From NCBI RefSeq assembly GCF_030929595.1, contig NZ_JAVFVR010000001.1:186001-250000 (forward strand): a stretch of DNA of 64,000 nucleotides, in the 5' to 3' direction. The translations under genes were made by a program, and so were the position numbers. Positions 44,099 to 54,045 of this stretch are shown piece by piece; positions within the stretch are counted from its first letter, which is position 1, and every line of letters starts with the position of its first letter. The notes beneath the pieces are model-generated. The model searched no databases and was not told the origin of the DNA. It saw only the letters and a program-made list of their open reading frames with translations. Source of the stretch: Flavobacterium sp. LHD-85. Lineage in GTDB: Bacteria; Bacteroidota; Bacteroidia; Flavobacteriales; Flavobacteriaceae.

Positions 44099-44359
44099 AT
44101 TTAAGAACTAAAAAACAAAAGTCGGGAGACTTTTGGGATGTTTTGTGTTCAATATGATAAAAAAAATGCGCAAAGTTAAAGACATTTACACAGTTTTTCA
44201 TAAGGAACTCTTCGGAGAGCGAGGTATTTATAAGCAGTAATCATTTTCTTGAAAAAATAATTCTATATTAGCATTAAAAGAGGATATTTTATGATTTAAA
44301 TTTTCTACAAAGAAGCTATAGAAGTTCTCATAACACAAATGCAAATAAGAGATATTTTT

Positions 44360-45550
44360 ATGAAATCCATTATAAAATCAACCTTCCATAATCTTTATAA
44401 AATTTTTATTCTGTCGTTAGTACCTTACTATGGATTTACTCAGCCTTCTCGCACGGTAGAAATACACTTCAGATTTTATGATAAATCGCAAGAGGTTTCA
44501 AAAGAAGTTATGAATCACCAATATAAATTATTTACATATAGCTCTGACAATTATAAGCCAGCAGACTATCGCTATGATAATCCAAGTAAAACATATATAA
44601 TATCAGAAACTATTGTTTATAATGATGTTCATTTGTTTATAGTGCATGAAAAAGACACCATGCAGCTTATTTTTAAGACAAAAGGAGCCAAAAGATTAAA
44701 ATTTAAAGTGGATCATTTAGACTTTAAAGAAGGAACTTTTATTATCGATAATGAAGCAGCAACGATGTTAGATTTTAAAAACAGCAAATCAACTTACTAC
44801 AATTATATCCTTTCAATATTGCCTAAAAACATTTACAACAGCGAGGAAAGCCCAATTTATACTGAATTAAAAAAATTAAAATTAAGATATGGTATAAAAG
44901 AAGATGATTTTAATATAAAAAAGGAAAATCAGCTAGTTGTAATTACAGCTCTAAATGAACCTTTAATTTTAAAAAAATATAAGGCCTACTTATCTGAATC
45001 GGAAGTTGGCGAAAATGATGTTATTGACGACGGAAAAGTTTATCACTCGCCTGATCATAAAGTTAGAATATTTGTATTCGAAGGGGAATCGTGCGGAGCA
45101 CATTGTAACACCTATTACAAATCTTTTATTCATTTTAATCTTGACAAGAAAATTCCAAATTCTTTAGAGGCAGATTTTTTTCCAATTGATGCTATTTTAA
45201 AACTCAATAATGACAGCTATTTAGTTTTACAAACTGGTGTTGATGGCGGGGGTATAGATATAAATGAGAATAAAACAGCAACGCTCATACAATTTAAAAA
45301 TGAAAAGATTAACATTGGAAAAACGTATGTTCTTCCTGATTTGCCTACATCAGAAAAATTAAAGAGCGTAAGTATTATCAGAGATACAATGTCTGAAGAC
45401 GAAAAAAATAAAAATTATTTCTTAAAATTTGATTCAAAAACAAATATTTTAGAATATAAATACTGGAGATACATGAACGATGAGAAAACAAAGAAAAAGG
45501 TTTACTCAGGAAAATTTATTTTTGATGGAGATTCTTTCCGGATTCTCTAA
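44360..45550 (+). CDS. Secreted hypothetical protein
   Basis: The start is placed at 44360 (MKSIIKSTFHNLYKIFILSL), seven codons inside the longest frame, because the signal peptide (to about FTQPS) begins there. The mature protein is about 370 residues. It has a beta-rich first half (TVEIHFRFYDKSQEVSKE) and YHSPDHKVRIFVFEGESCGAHCN near its middle with two nearby cysteines. No family is claimed. It lies between the intact tRNA-Met and its displaced 3' half, so it may be part of an inserted segment. Confidence 0.65.
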   Translation: MKSIIKSTFHNLYKIFILSLVPYYGFTQPSRTVEIHFRFYDKSQEVSKEVMNHQYKLFTYSSDNYKPADYRYDNPSKTYIISETIVYNDVHLFIVHEKDTMQLIFKTKGAKRLKFKVDHLDFKEGTFIIDNEAATMLDFKNSKSTYYNYILSILPKNIYNSEESPIYTELKKLKLRYGIKEDDFNIKKENQLVVITALNEPLILKKYKAYLSESEVGENDVIDDGKVYHSPDHKVRIFVFEGESCGAHCNTYYKSFIHFNLDKKIPNSLEADFFPIDAILKLNNDSYLVLQTGVDGGGIDINENKTATLIQFKNEKINIGKTYVLPDLPTSEKLKSVSIIRDTMSEDEKNKNYFLKFDSKTNILEYKYWRYMNDEKTKKKVYSGKFIFDGDSFRIL

Positions 45551-45608
45551 AAAATATAGCCAAACATCAAATTAGTTAAACCACTCTTAATAAGAGAATA
45601 CTATCTTT

Positions 45609-46139
45609 TTAATTCAATTTACCATTCCCATTATTCCATATCAATGATGCTTCTCTATTACAACCGCCAAAATAATTACCTAAAATATAAATAGTTTTTT
45701 CTTTGTGACTAATTTTCAAGATAATTGGAAAATTAGCAAGTTCGAATGTTTTAAAAGATAAGGAAGATTTTATTTTTCCTGCTTTGTTTATTTCGCTTAA
45801 ATCTAATATTTTTTTTAAACTACTATTTAGTTCATCATTTTTTGCATCAATTATTTCATTAGCATATTGTTCCATAATAATTCCTCCAGTTTCATTAATT
45901 TTTTGAAAAAGATAATGATTTGGATTGTTTAGATTTTCTTTAACCATAACTTTGCTATAAAATTTTTCTTGTAATAATTCTTTTGAAACCGGGAAAATTT
46001 CATAGTCAAATTCTTCAATTTCTACTCCATTAAGAGTATATATATTGAATATTAGTATTCCTCCACCGCAAGCTTGTGAAAATCCATTTTGAGAAATTAA
46101 GATTACAACAAATAAAATCCATTTAATCATCTTTTTCAT
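45609..46139 (-). CDS. Secreted hypothetical protein
   Basis: A 176-residue protein with a signal peptide (MKKMIKWILFVVILISQNGFSQ) and the cysteine-containing start ACGGGILIFNIYTLNGVEIE. The rest is charged with a late IYILGNYFGGCNREASLIWN. I do not recognise it. Its upstream region is the right copy of repeat R1, as the serine-hydrolase gene at 2407 has the left copy. Confidence 0.65.
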   Translation of the reverse strand: MKKMIKWILFVVILISQNGFSQACGGGILIFNIYTLNGVEIEEFDYEIFPVSKELLQEKFYSKVMVKENLNNPNHYLFQKINETGGIIMEQYANEIIDAKNDELNSSLKKILDLSEINKAGKIKSSLSFKTFELANFPIILKISHKEKTIYILGNYFGGCNREASLIWNNGNGKLN

Positions 46140-46166
46140 TTTAGTTTTGATTTTTATTTGGCATTG

Positions 46167-46415
46167 GCCATAACTTATTTATATGTTTTACAAAGCCATC
46201 CAAGTTTGGGTAGATATGCACGATAAATTTTACAATTTATTTGTTTTCAAATATATATTTTTTTCACTACAAACTGTCTAAAGGACATTAACTTTGATAG
46301 ATGCTTTTTAGCACTTATACGAGTGGCTATACATAGAAAAATTAAGATGCACATGCTAAAATATTGTAATAATCCAAGATAATCTGGTTAGATATTTGAA
46401 TGCTTCCCGCTACTA
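46167..46415. repeat. Dispersed repeat R1, right copy
   Basis: Matches 3841-4112 over its whole length in direct orientation, with stretches such as CACTACAAACTGTC, ATGCTAAAATATT.TAATAAT and GGTTAGATATTTGAATGCTT. It ends CCCGCTACTAAAG, the 3' end of the initiator tRNA. About 42.3 kb separates the two copies. Confidence 0.75.
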
Positions 46416-46418
46416 AAG

Positions 46419-46451
46419 AAAAACACCACTTGAAAAAGATGGTGTTTTTTT
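46419..46451. terminator. Terminator hairpin, AACACCA type
   Basis: AAAAACACCA and TGGTGTTTTTTT pair around an 11-base middle. It is related to the hairpin at 20157-20192. It follows the tRNA-like tail of R1. Confidence 0.7.
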
Positions 46452-46465
46452 ATTTAAAATCTTAA

Positions 46466-46526
46466 CAGCTTGTCTGGCTCATATCCGCCGCAGCGGACAC
46501 AGATTCGAGTCCTGTTCCCGCTACTA
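46466..46526 (+). pseudogene. Truncated tRNA-Met, 3' half
   Basis: CAGCTTGTCTGGCTCAT then CCGCCGCAGCGGACAC and ATTCGAGTCCTGTTCCCGC plus TACTA line up with the initiator tRNA from its D-arm to its 3' end. The acceptor 5' strand is missing, the anticodon stem is spoiled and extra bases are inserted, so it cannot fold as a tRNA. The T-arm and 3' end are almost unchanged. The same post-tRNA hairpin, damaged, follows. Confidence 0.75.
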
Positions 46527-46529
46527 AAG

Positions 46530-46557
46530 TAAAGCTTCAGAAAAATCTGGTTTTTTT
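46530..46557 (+). terminator. Damaged AAGCTTCAGA-family terminator
   Basis: AAAGCTTCAGA, AAAA, TCTGG then a T-run: the AGC of the right arm is lost, so the stem is shortened. Evidence of decay after duplication of the tRNA end. Confidence 0.65.
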
Positions 46558-46644
46558 GTTTTCTAGACTTTCTCTAAAACTTTTTATATTCGTTGTGTTG
46601 AATTATTCCACAGAATGCAAATTAAACCCAACGTATTCAGCTCC

Positions 46645-47133
46645 TTACTTTTTCACTTTATAATTTCTCATTTCTATTCCAAGTCCGTGATCTCCTTCAA
46701 ATGTAGAATTGAAACAAATTCCAAAATAACCTTCTTCTATTTTTCCTGCCATATGAATTGCTTTTGGTTTTATCATTAAATCGATAATTTGAGCATCATT
46801 ATTCATTGGATTAGGATATTTAATATCATCTTCAAATTCATTCAAATAATCGTTCCACAGAAATGTGTAATAATCAAAAATACCTTTTCGGATGTCTTCT
46901 ATAAATGATTCTTGATTTTTAAGAATATATTCAATTGTTGATTTATGGGTTTCTGAAATCTCTTCATTATCAATTATTAATTGACAATTATCACAATTAA
47001 AAATTCTAATTGGCAATCTGCACACTAATTGATCATCACTAATTCCGAAGTTTGGATACGTATAATTTTCCCAAATATATTGACTTGGATATTCTCTTCT
47101 ATGCCATTCAGCAAATATCTCTTGTGTGCCCAT
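46645..47133 (-). CDS. Hypothetical cytoplasmic protein (DUF6985-like)
   Basis: A 162-residue acidic protein without signal or membrane segment. It has QLIIDNEEISETHKSTIEYI near residue 51-70, LWNDYLNEFEDDIKYP near 91, and late EEGYFGICFNSTFEGDHGLG near 133 followed by IEMRNYKVKK. The layout resembles DUF6985-type proteins that are found among immunity-like genes, but I cannot confirm it. It lies next to the displaced tRNA end. Confidence 0.6.
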   Translation of the reverse strand: MGTQEIFAEWHRREYPSQYIWENYTYPNFGISDDQLVCRLPIRIFNCDNCQLIIDNEEISETHKSTIEYILKNQESFIEDIRKGIFDYYTFLWNDYLNEFEDDIKYPNPMNNDAQIIDLMIKPKAIHMAGKIEEGYFGICFNSTFEGDHGLGIEMRNYKVKK

Positions 47134-47189
47134 TTATAGTTTTTAAAGTTTGGATTAAATTGTTTTCTAGATTAAAAAATATCAGACCA

Positions 47190-47567
47190 CTATTTTATTT
47201 CCAATTCTGTTTCAGTATGCATCACACACGCCCATTTGTTATTTTCTTTAATCCAAGTAGAAGTACATACACATTTTATAGGCGCTTTTTGACTTTGATC
47301 AACTATTTCAAAATCGAGACGATATCCTATTACGGCAGTATTTTCAGCAATTAGGTTTTCTTTTACATCATAAATGTTCAGCACTTTTATTTTATTGGTC
47401 TGTCCAGAGTCAAACATATTTTTGAACTCAGCTTCGCTGATACTTTGAATACCGTTTTTTCCAGCAACTATACAAGGAAAGAGTGTCAGATTTCTTACCG
47501 TTTCATAGTCATTATTTTCAACGCCGTGCCAGTATTTTTTTTCCAATTCTATAATTTGTCCTTCCAT
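47190..47567 (-). CDS. NTF2/SnoaL-like protein (DUF4440-type)
   Basis: A 125-residue cytoplasmic protein starting MEGQIIELEKKYWHGVENND, with LTLFPCIVAGKNGIQSISEA near 27-46 and late VCTSTWIKENNKWACVMHTE. It is the typical NTF2-like alpha-plus-beta fold, binding an unknown small molecule. It is 93 bases from the dehydrogenase gene and in the same direction. Confidence 0.8.
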   Translation of the reverse strand: MEGQIIELEKKYWHGVENNDYETVRNLTLFPCIVAGKNGIQSISEAEFKNMFDSGQTNKIKVLNIYDVKENLIAENTAVIGYRLDFEIVDQSQKAPIKCVCTSTWIKENNKWACVMHTETELEIK

Positions 47568-47660
47568 ATTATCTTGTTGTTAATTAGACATTTCACAAAT
47601 TTCACATTAATATTGAAATAAAGCCGCTCTTTTAACATAGATTTAATTCAAGCTCCTTAC

Positions 47661-48461
47661 TTACAAATCAGGTTTTGGCCCTTTTGAAATAATAGATCTC
47701 ATCACCCCAGGAAACCATCTTTGCAACCATACGGCAAGTTTGCCGTGTCCCGTGAAGATGTAATTTCTTTTTCGTTTTAAAATAGCCTCTACCATCACTT
47801 TTGCAGCTTTATCAGTAGGCCACATTAAGTTTGAAGGTCGAGGATCTGACTGTTCAGGATGCCAAGTTCCGTCATTGTCAATTCGTGCAATTTCAGAAAC
47901 TACAAATCCGGGATGCATCGTAGTACAACTCACGCTTGTCCCCATTAATTCAATCTGCAAAGTTTGGCCAATAGAGTTTACAGCAGCTTTCGAAGCACCG
48001 TATGCGCCCACATTAGGATTAGGAAGATATGCGCCTACGCTTCCAACCAAACCAATTCGTCCTTTGTTTTTCTTTAAATGTGGCAGTGCGTATTTTACCG
48101 TGAGAGCTAATCCCGTAACATTACCCTGCAATTGCCTGTTCCAATCCTTGGCTGTTAGGTTTTCGATACTTCCAAAAACGCCAAAACCAGCATTGGCGAC
48201 AACCACATCCAAACGCCTCCACTCTTTAATAATTTGTTGGACGGCATTTTCAATAAAGGTTTCTTCCATTATGTCACACGGAACTACCAATGCCTCTCCG
48301 CCTGAATCTCTAATCGTGTCTGCAACTTCATCTAACAGTTCTTTACGTCTTGACGAAAGAACTACTTTATATCCTAACCTGCTCCACTCAAAAGCCATCG
48401 ATTTTCCAATGCCAGATGAAGCTCCAGTTATCCATATTACTTCTTCTTTTGCTTTTGTCAT
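47661..48461 (-). CDS. Short-chain dehydrogenase/reductase
   Basis: A 266-residue SDR. It has TGASSGIG near residue 12-19, NAGFG near 90, catalytic Ser in VGSVGAYLP near 140, and YGASKAA near 153-159 (Tyr and Lys of YxxxK). All standard catalytic residues are present, unlike the SDR at 20983. A C-terminal region (MRSIISKGPKPDL) is typical of the DltE/YqjQ-like subgroup. Substrate unknown. Confidence 0.92.
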   Translation of the reverse strand: MTKAKEEVIWITGASSGIGKSMAFEWSRLGYKVVLSSRRKELLDEVADTIRDSGGEALVVPCDIMEETFIENAVQQIIKEWRRLDVVVANAGFGVFGSIENLTAKDWNRQLQGNVTGLALTVKYALPHLKKNKGRIGLVGSVGAYLPNPNVGAYGASKAAVNSIGQTLQIELMGTSVSCTTMHPGFVVSEIARIDNDGTWHPEQSDPRPSNLMWPTDKAAKVMVEAILKRKRNYIFTGHGKLAVWLQRWFPGVMRSIISKGPKPDL

Positions 48462-48762
48462 TTTTGCAAGATTTATCTCAAAGATATAACTTATTCATTA
48501 TAAATTACATAAGACAAAATCAGATTTTTTTATACTTATACGTTCACAAGAAGGATGTTTCGCAATAGCTATTGAATGGAATGCATTAGAAACTTTTTTT
48601 TGCTTGATTAAATTTACTACCACAAAACTCTATATTCATTATTGAGCTTATTTAGGTTTAACATTTTGAATTTAGAAATTAAATAGTAAATTAGCTACAT
48701 ATCTTCCTCGCCTTTAAACATTTGTGCATTTATAGTTTCATAAAAAACATAATCTAAGTTTA
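48462..48762. other. Divergent intergenic region, no feature seen
   Basis: The 301-base gap between the dehydrogenase and the fusion helicase holds their promoters. It is AT-rich and I find no clear element. Confidence 0.4.
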
Positions 48763-51700
48763 ATGCTACTAGATAAACAAAACAACACCCGTTTAATTAC
48801 ATTTATAGATACCGAAATCGACTCGACTAAAGGTAAGGTTCTTGATATAGGTGCAATTAAAGAAGATGGCAATCGTTTCCACAAAGCATCTTTAAGCGAT
48901 TTTACCCACTTTTTGAAAGGAAGCGAATATATCTGTGGACACAACATCTTAAATCACGATATTAAATATATAGGAAAAACAATTATTGACGCCAGAATTT
49001 CCACTTTTAATATTATTGATACCTTGTATCTTTCTCCATTATTATTTCCAACAAAGCCTTATCATGCACTATTAAAAGATGACAAACTTCAGACAGAAGA
49101 CAAAAACAATCCTTTAAACGATTCAATCAAAGCCCGAGATTTATTCAATAGTGAAGTTGCTGCTTTTTGGCAAATTGATAAGACACTTAAAGATATTTTT
49201 TATCTCCTTTTAAATCATACAAATGAGTTCGGAGCCTTCTTCCGATTTATAAACCATAAAAACACAAGCTTTGATACAGAAGCTCAAATTAGATTAAAAT
49301 TCCACGGTGAAATTTGTGAAAAGTCAGATTTAACCAAAATAATCTCTGAACATCCTATTGAATTGGCCTTTTGCCTGTCACTCATTAATTCATTTATCAC
49401 CCATAAAAAAGTTCACTCCATTACACCTCCATGGGTTCTTAAAAACTATCCTGAAGTGGAACGTATAATGCTGTCATTACGAAACAAACCTTGCACAACT
49501 GGTTGTAGTTACTGCGATAATGCATTGAATATCTACAGGGGACTAAAAAAGTTTTTTGGTTTTGATTCTTATCGAACTTATGGTAGCGAACCGCTTCAGG
49601 AAAAAGCTGTCAAAGCCGCTATTAACAACAAGTCGGTACTGGCGGTTTTCCCAACGGGCGGCGGAAAATCAATTACATTTCAGGTTCCAGCACTCATGAG
49701 TGCTGAAAATTCTAAAGGATTGACAATTGTAATTTCTCCACTTCAGTCCTTAATGAAAGATCAGGTAGACAACCTTGAGAAAAATGGAATAACAGAAGCA
49801 GTCACCATTAACGGATTATTAGATCCCATTGAAAGAGCCAAATCATTGGAAAGAATTGAAGAGGGCTCTGCCTCTATTCTGTATATTTCACCTGAATCGC
49901 TACGCTCAAAAACTATCGAAAGACTAATTTTAGGCAGGAAAGTTTCTCGATTTGTAATTGATGAAGCGCACTGTTTTTCATCATGGGGACAAGATTTCAG
50001 AGTTGACTATTTGTATATTGGTGATTTTATAAAGCTAATTCAGGAAAAGAAAAACCTTGAAGATGCAATACCAGTATCATGTTTTACTGCAACCGCCAAA
50101 CAAAAGGTAATTGAAGATATACGAGAATATTTTAGCGAAAAGCTATCGCTGGATCTTGAAGTTTTCACTTCCAAAGCATCAAGGACTAATCTTCAATATA
50201 AAGTTTTTGAAAAACAAAATGAAGAAGAAAAATATTTGACCCTCCGAGATTTAATCGAAGAAAAAAACTGCCCAACAATTATCTATACATCCAGAACACT
50301 CAAAGCTTATAAACTTGCCGAGCAGTTAGCTAAAGACGGTTTTAACGCAAAACCATATCATGGCAAAATGGATAAAAAAGAGAAAACTGAGAACCAAAAT
50401 GCTTTTCTAAATGGTGACACGCAAATTATGGTGGCCACATCTGCATTTGGTATGGGAGTAGACAAAAAAGATGTGGGCTTGGTTATTCATTATGAAATTT
50501 CAGATTCACTTGAAAACTATGTACAAGAAGCAGGGCGCGCTGGAAGAGATGAAAATATTTCTGCTGATTGTTTTGTGCTTTTTAATGAAGAAGACCTCAG
50601 TAAACACTTTATTCTGCTAAATCAGACCAAACTTTCCATTAAGGAAATCCAACAAATATGGAAAGCCATAAAGGATATTACAAAATTTCGTTCTAAAGTA
50701 TCCAATTCCGCATTGGAAATTGCACGAAAAGCGGGCTGGGATGACAGTGTTGTAGAAATAGAAACCCGTGTAACCACCGCAATTGCAGCTCTTGAAGATG
50801 CAGGGTATTTAAAACGCGGACAGAATACCCCTAAAGTATTTGCTAACAGCATCCTATCTAAAAACACACAAGAAGCTATTGACAAAATAAACTCTTCAAC
50901 AAAATTTGAAGAAAAACAAAAAGAACAAGGAGTACGTATTATAAAAAAATTATTTTCAAGCAAAAACAGAAAGGAAACCAACAGTGAAGCTGCCGAGTCA
51001 CGAGTAGACTATATTAGTGACCATTTAGGTATTGTGAGAGAAGAGGTAATCAATATAATTAATCTCTTACGCGATGAAAAAATTCTTGCAGATGCAAAAG
51101 ATTTGACTGCATTTATAAAAAAAGCAGATAATAAAAACCGCTCTCTTGCCATTGTAGAAACATACAGTAAAATTGAAAACTTTTTACTTTCGACTCTAAA
51201 ACAAGAAGAAAGCATTTTTCATTTGAAAGAATTAAATGAGGAGGCTGAAAAAAAGGGCTGTGAAGGCATAAACCTCAATAAACTAAAAACGATACTTAAC
51301 TTTTGGTCTATTAAAAACTCCATTAAAAGAAAATATTTAGAACATTCTAAAAATCATATTACCATAGTTTGTCTTCAAAGTAAAGAGCAACTAAAAGACA
51401 AACTTGAAAAGCGTCATGAGCTTGCAACCTTTATCATTGAATTTCTTTATGACAAAACTATTCCCGAAACAATAAAAGACCAAGCAGATAGAGATGAAAT
51501 CTTAGTAGAGTTTTCTGTGCACGAACTAAAGATCGCTTATGATAACAGTTCCAGTCTTTTCAAAAAAGAAATAAACATCGATGATATTGAAGATACACTG
51601 TTTTATCTTTCGCGAATTGATGCAATAAAAATTGAAGGAGGCTTTCTGGTCGTTTATAATGGTTTAAGCATTGAACGAACGGAACAGGATAACAAAAAGC

Positions 51701-53619
51701 GCTACACGAAAGACGATTATCAAAAGCTCAATCAGTTTTATGAAAGCAAAGTTCAGCAAATCCACATTGTAGGCGAATATGCCCAGAGAATGATTACTGA
51801 TTATAAAAATGCACTACAATTTGTCGAAGATTATTTCCAACTAAATTATGGTTCATTTCTGAACAAGTATTTTAAAGGCAGCGAGAGACAGAATGAAATT
51901 AAACGGAATATTACTCCTGCAAAATTCAAACAGCTCTTTGGGGAACTTTCGCCAACACAACTAAAAATTATAAAAGACAATGAAACACAGCATATAGTTG
52001 TTGCCGCTGGCCCTGGTAGTGGAAAAACAAAAGTGCTAGTCCATAAACTGGCTTCACTCCTTTTAATGGAAGATGTTAAACATGAGCAATTGCTAATGCT
52101 TACATTTTCAAGAGCCGCCGCCATCGAATTTAAAAAGCGTCTGCTAAAACTGATTGGTAATGCCGCCAACTTTATTGAAATTAAAACTTTCCACTCTTAC
52201 TGTTTTGATCTTTTGGGCAAAGTTGGCACTTTAGAAAAATCAACGGATATTTTAAACATTACGGTCGAAAGAATTAAAAATGGCGATGTTGAGGCTAGTA
52301 AAATTACCAAAACGGTTTTAGTAATTGACGAAGCTCAGGATATGAATGCAGATGAGTTTGCTCTTATTAATGCATTGATAGAGCAAAACGAAGAATTGCG
52401 GGTTATTGCTGTAGGAGATGATGATCAAAATATTTATGAGTTTAGAGGAGCGAGTTCTAAATACCTGGAACAATTCATTTACGATAACAAAGCAATAAAA
52501 CATGAGTTAATAGAAAATTACCGCAGTAAAAGCAACCTGGTCACATTTTCGAATCAATTCGTACAGCAAATTCAACACCGCCTGAAAGAAACACCAATCA
52601 TTGCTAACCAAACTGACAATGGAAAAATCAAAATTATTAGATACCAAAGTCACAATCTAATTACGCCGCTTGTTACCGATATCACTAATACAGATCTTTC
52701 TGGAACTACATGTGTCATTACAAAAACTAATGAGGAAGCAGCAAAAGTTACAGGATTACTTTTAAAAAATGGCATTACGGCAAAACTAATACAATCTAAT
52801 GATGGCTTTAATTTATGCAATCTTGTTGAAGTTAGGTTTTTATTGAATAAAATAGATGTAGGAGCTAATATTTACATAATCAGTGATGAAATTTGGGACA
52901 ATGCTAAACGAGAATTAATTAACACTTTCCGCAGTAGTAATAAATTGGAGATTTGTCTAAACATCATCAAAGATTTTGAAATTACAAATCCTTATAAGAA
53001 ATACAAATCTGATTTAGAAGTTTTAATACGTGAATCTAAACTGGAAGACTTTTACAATGAAAATGGCGAAACAATTTTTGTATCAACCATTCATAAAGCC
53101 AAAGGAAAAGAGTTTGACAATATATTCCTGTTGCTGGAAAATTTTAATGTCGCTACAGACGAAACCAAACGGCAATTATATGTCGCAATGACAAGAGCTA
53201 AACGCAACATGCGCATCCATTTAAATGCTGACTATCTCAATCACTTGACCGCAGAAAATCTGGAACGAATAAGCAATTTTGAAATTTATAATGCCCCTGA
53301 TAAAATTACAGTACATGCCACTTTTAAAGATATCTGGCTAGACTATTTCATTAATAGACAGGTTCTAATTTCCCAACTAACATGCGGGGAAACATTACAT
53401 ATTAAAGAAGATGAATGCTTCAATTCAAACGGACAATCTATACTGAAATTCTCAAAGTTATTTATTAAAAAAATTGAAGAAATGAAAGCAAAACATTATG
53501 AGTTAAAAAGTGCCAATGTAAATTTCATATTATACTGGCTTAAAGAAGGCGCTTCACAGGAAATCAAAATAATTCTACCCGAGCTTTATTTTGAAATTAT
53601 TGATGACAAGCAAAAATAA
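48763..53619 (+). CDS. Exonuclease-RecQ-UvrD triple-domain helicase (1618 residues)
   Basis: Three enzymes in one chain. Residues 10-130: DEDD-type 3'-5' exonuclease with FIDTEID (Asp16, Glu18), GHNILNHD (Asp66) and NNPLNDS (Asp120); the usual His of the third motif is replaced by Asn. Residues 244-251: a CxxxCxxC cluster. Residues 280-700: RecQ-type SF2 helicase with FPTGGGKS (Walker A near 296-303), VIDEAHCFSSWGQDFR (DEAH near 400) and AFGMGVDKKDV. Residues 1075-1500: UvrD/Rep SF1 helicase with AAGPGSGKT near 1082, VIDEAQD near 1186 and VAMTRAKR near 1472. No signal. Probably cytoplasmic DNA processing; a defence or recombination role is possible. Confidence 0.92.
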   Translation: MLLDKQNNTRLITFIDTEIDSTKGKVLDIGAIKEDGNRFHKASLSDFTHFLKGSEYICGHNILNHDIKYIGKTIIDARISTFNIIDTLYLSPLLFPTKPYHALLKDDKLQTEDKNNPLNDSIKARDLFNSEVAAFWQIDKTLKDIFYLLLNHTNEFGAFFRFINHKNTSFDTEAQIRLKFHGEICEKSDLTKIISEHPIELAFCLSLINSFITHKKVHSITPPWVLKNYPEVERIMLSLRNKPCTTGCSYCDNALNIYRGLKKFFGFDSYRTYGSEPLQEKAVKAAINNKSVLAVFPTGGGKSITFQVPALMSAENSKGLTIVISPLQSLMKDQVDNLEKNGITEAVTINGLLDPIERAKSLERIEEGSASILYISPESLRSKTIERLILGRKVSRFVIDEAHCFSSWGQDFRVDYLYIGDFIKLIQEKKNLEDAIPVSCFTATAKQKVIEDIREYFSEKLSLDLEVFTSKASRTNLQYKVFEKQNEEEKYLTLRDLIEEKNCPTIIYTSRTLKAYKLAEQLAKDGFNAKPYHGKMDKKEKTENQNAFLNGDTQIMVATSAFGMGVDKKDVGLVIHYEISDSLENYVQEAGRAGRDENISADCFVLFNEEDLSKHFILLNQTKLSIKEIQQIWKAIKDITKFRSKVSNSALEIARKAGWDDSVVEIETRVTTAIAALEDAGYLKRGQNTPKVFANSILSKNTQEAIDKINSSTKFEEKQKEQGVRIIKKLFSSKNRKETNSEAAESRVDYISDHLGIVREEVINIINLLRDEKILADAKDLTAFIKKADNKNRSLAIVETYSKIENFLLSTLKQEESIFHLKELNEEAEKKGCEGINLNKLKTILNFWSIKNSIKRKYLEHSKNHITIVCLQSKEQLKDKLEKRHELATFIIEFLYDKTIPETIKDQADRDEILVEFSVHELKIAYDNSSSLFKKEINIDDIEDTLFYLSRIDAIKIEGGFLVVYNGLSIERTEQDNKKRYTKDDYQKLNQFYESKVQQIHIVGEYAQRMITDYKNALQFVEDYFQLNYGSFLNKYFKGSERQNEIKRNITPAKFKQLFGELSPTQLKIIKDNETQHIVVAAGPGSGKTKVLVHKLASLLLMEDVKHEQLLMLTFSRAAAIEFKKRLLKLIGNAANFIEIKTFHSYCFDLLGKVGTLEKSTDILNITVERIKNGDVEASKITKTVLVIDEAQDMNADEFALINALIEQNEELRVIAVGDDDQNIYEFRGASSKYLEQFIYDNKAIKHELIENYRSKSNLVTFSNQFVQQIQHRLKETPIIANQTDNGKIKIIRYQSHNLITPLVTDITNTDLSGTTCVITKTNEEAAKVTGLLLKNGITAKLIQSNDGFNLCNLVEVRFLLNKIDVGANIYIISDEIWDNAKRELINTFRSSNKLEICLNIIKDFEITNPYKKYKSDLEVLIRESKLEDFYNENGETIFVSTIHKAKGKEFDNIFLLLENFNVATDETKRQLYVAMTRAKRNMRIHLNADYLNHLTAENLERISNFEIYNAPDKITVHATFKDIWLDYFINRQVLISQLTCGETLHIKEDECFNSNGQSILKFSKLFIKKIEEMKAKHYELKSANVNFILYWLKEGASQEIKIILPELYFEIIDDKQK

Positions 53620-53912
53620 ACATAAAAAATAGCCGATGAAGCTTCCTACTGTCTTAACCATCTTTTTAAATTATACACTTCAACGTGCCTATGCTTAAAA
53701 AAAGCATAAAAATATTCTTTCAAATACAAAATCACTCAATATTTACAAAAAATATTTCCCATTAAAAAAAACAAACCATTTCTTCGCATACATACAAAAC
53801 AACAAATTATTAATCAAACAAATACAAACACATTAACTCGATTAAAGCTCAAAAAACGATCATCTAAAACAATCTCCAATCAAAAAAAATCAAAAAGTTT
53901 TTTCAAAAAAGC
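53620..53912. other. Intergenic region, nothing clear
   Basis: Very AT-rich spacer between the helicase and tRNA-Glu promoter. No hairpin follows the helicase stop and no open frame is credible. Confidence 0.4.
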
Positions 53913-53943
53913 TTTGTACATCTCAAAAATAGTTGCATTTTTG
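53913..53943 (+). promoter_or_regulatory. Promoter of tRNA-Glu
   Basis: TTTG at 53913-53916, 19 bases, then CATTTTTG at 53936-53943, one change from TAnnTTTG. TGCACCCG follows both this and the tRNA-Met -7 element. Confidence 0.7.
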
Positions 53944-53962
53944 CACCCGCAATAGCAAAGCA

Positions 53963-54034
53963 GGTCCGTTCGTCTATCGGTTAGGACGCCAGGTTTTCAT
54001 CCTGGTAAGGGGGGTTCGATTCCCCCACGGACTA
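53963..54034 (+). tRNA. tRNA-Glu (TTC)
   Basis: A 72-base cloverleaf: acceptor GGTCCGT with ACGGACT, D-arm with TATCGGTTAGGAC, anticodon arm CCAGG-TTTTCAT-CCTGG giving TTC, and T-arm GGGGGTTCGATTCCCCC. The acceptor starts with a G-U pair. No CCA is encoded. A family terminator follows. Confidence 0.96.
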
Positions 54035-54045
54035 CTTACTAAGAC

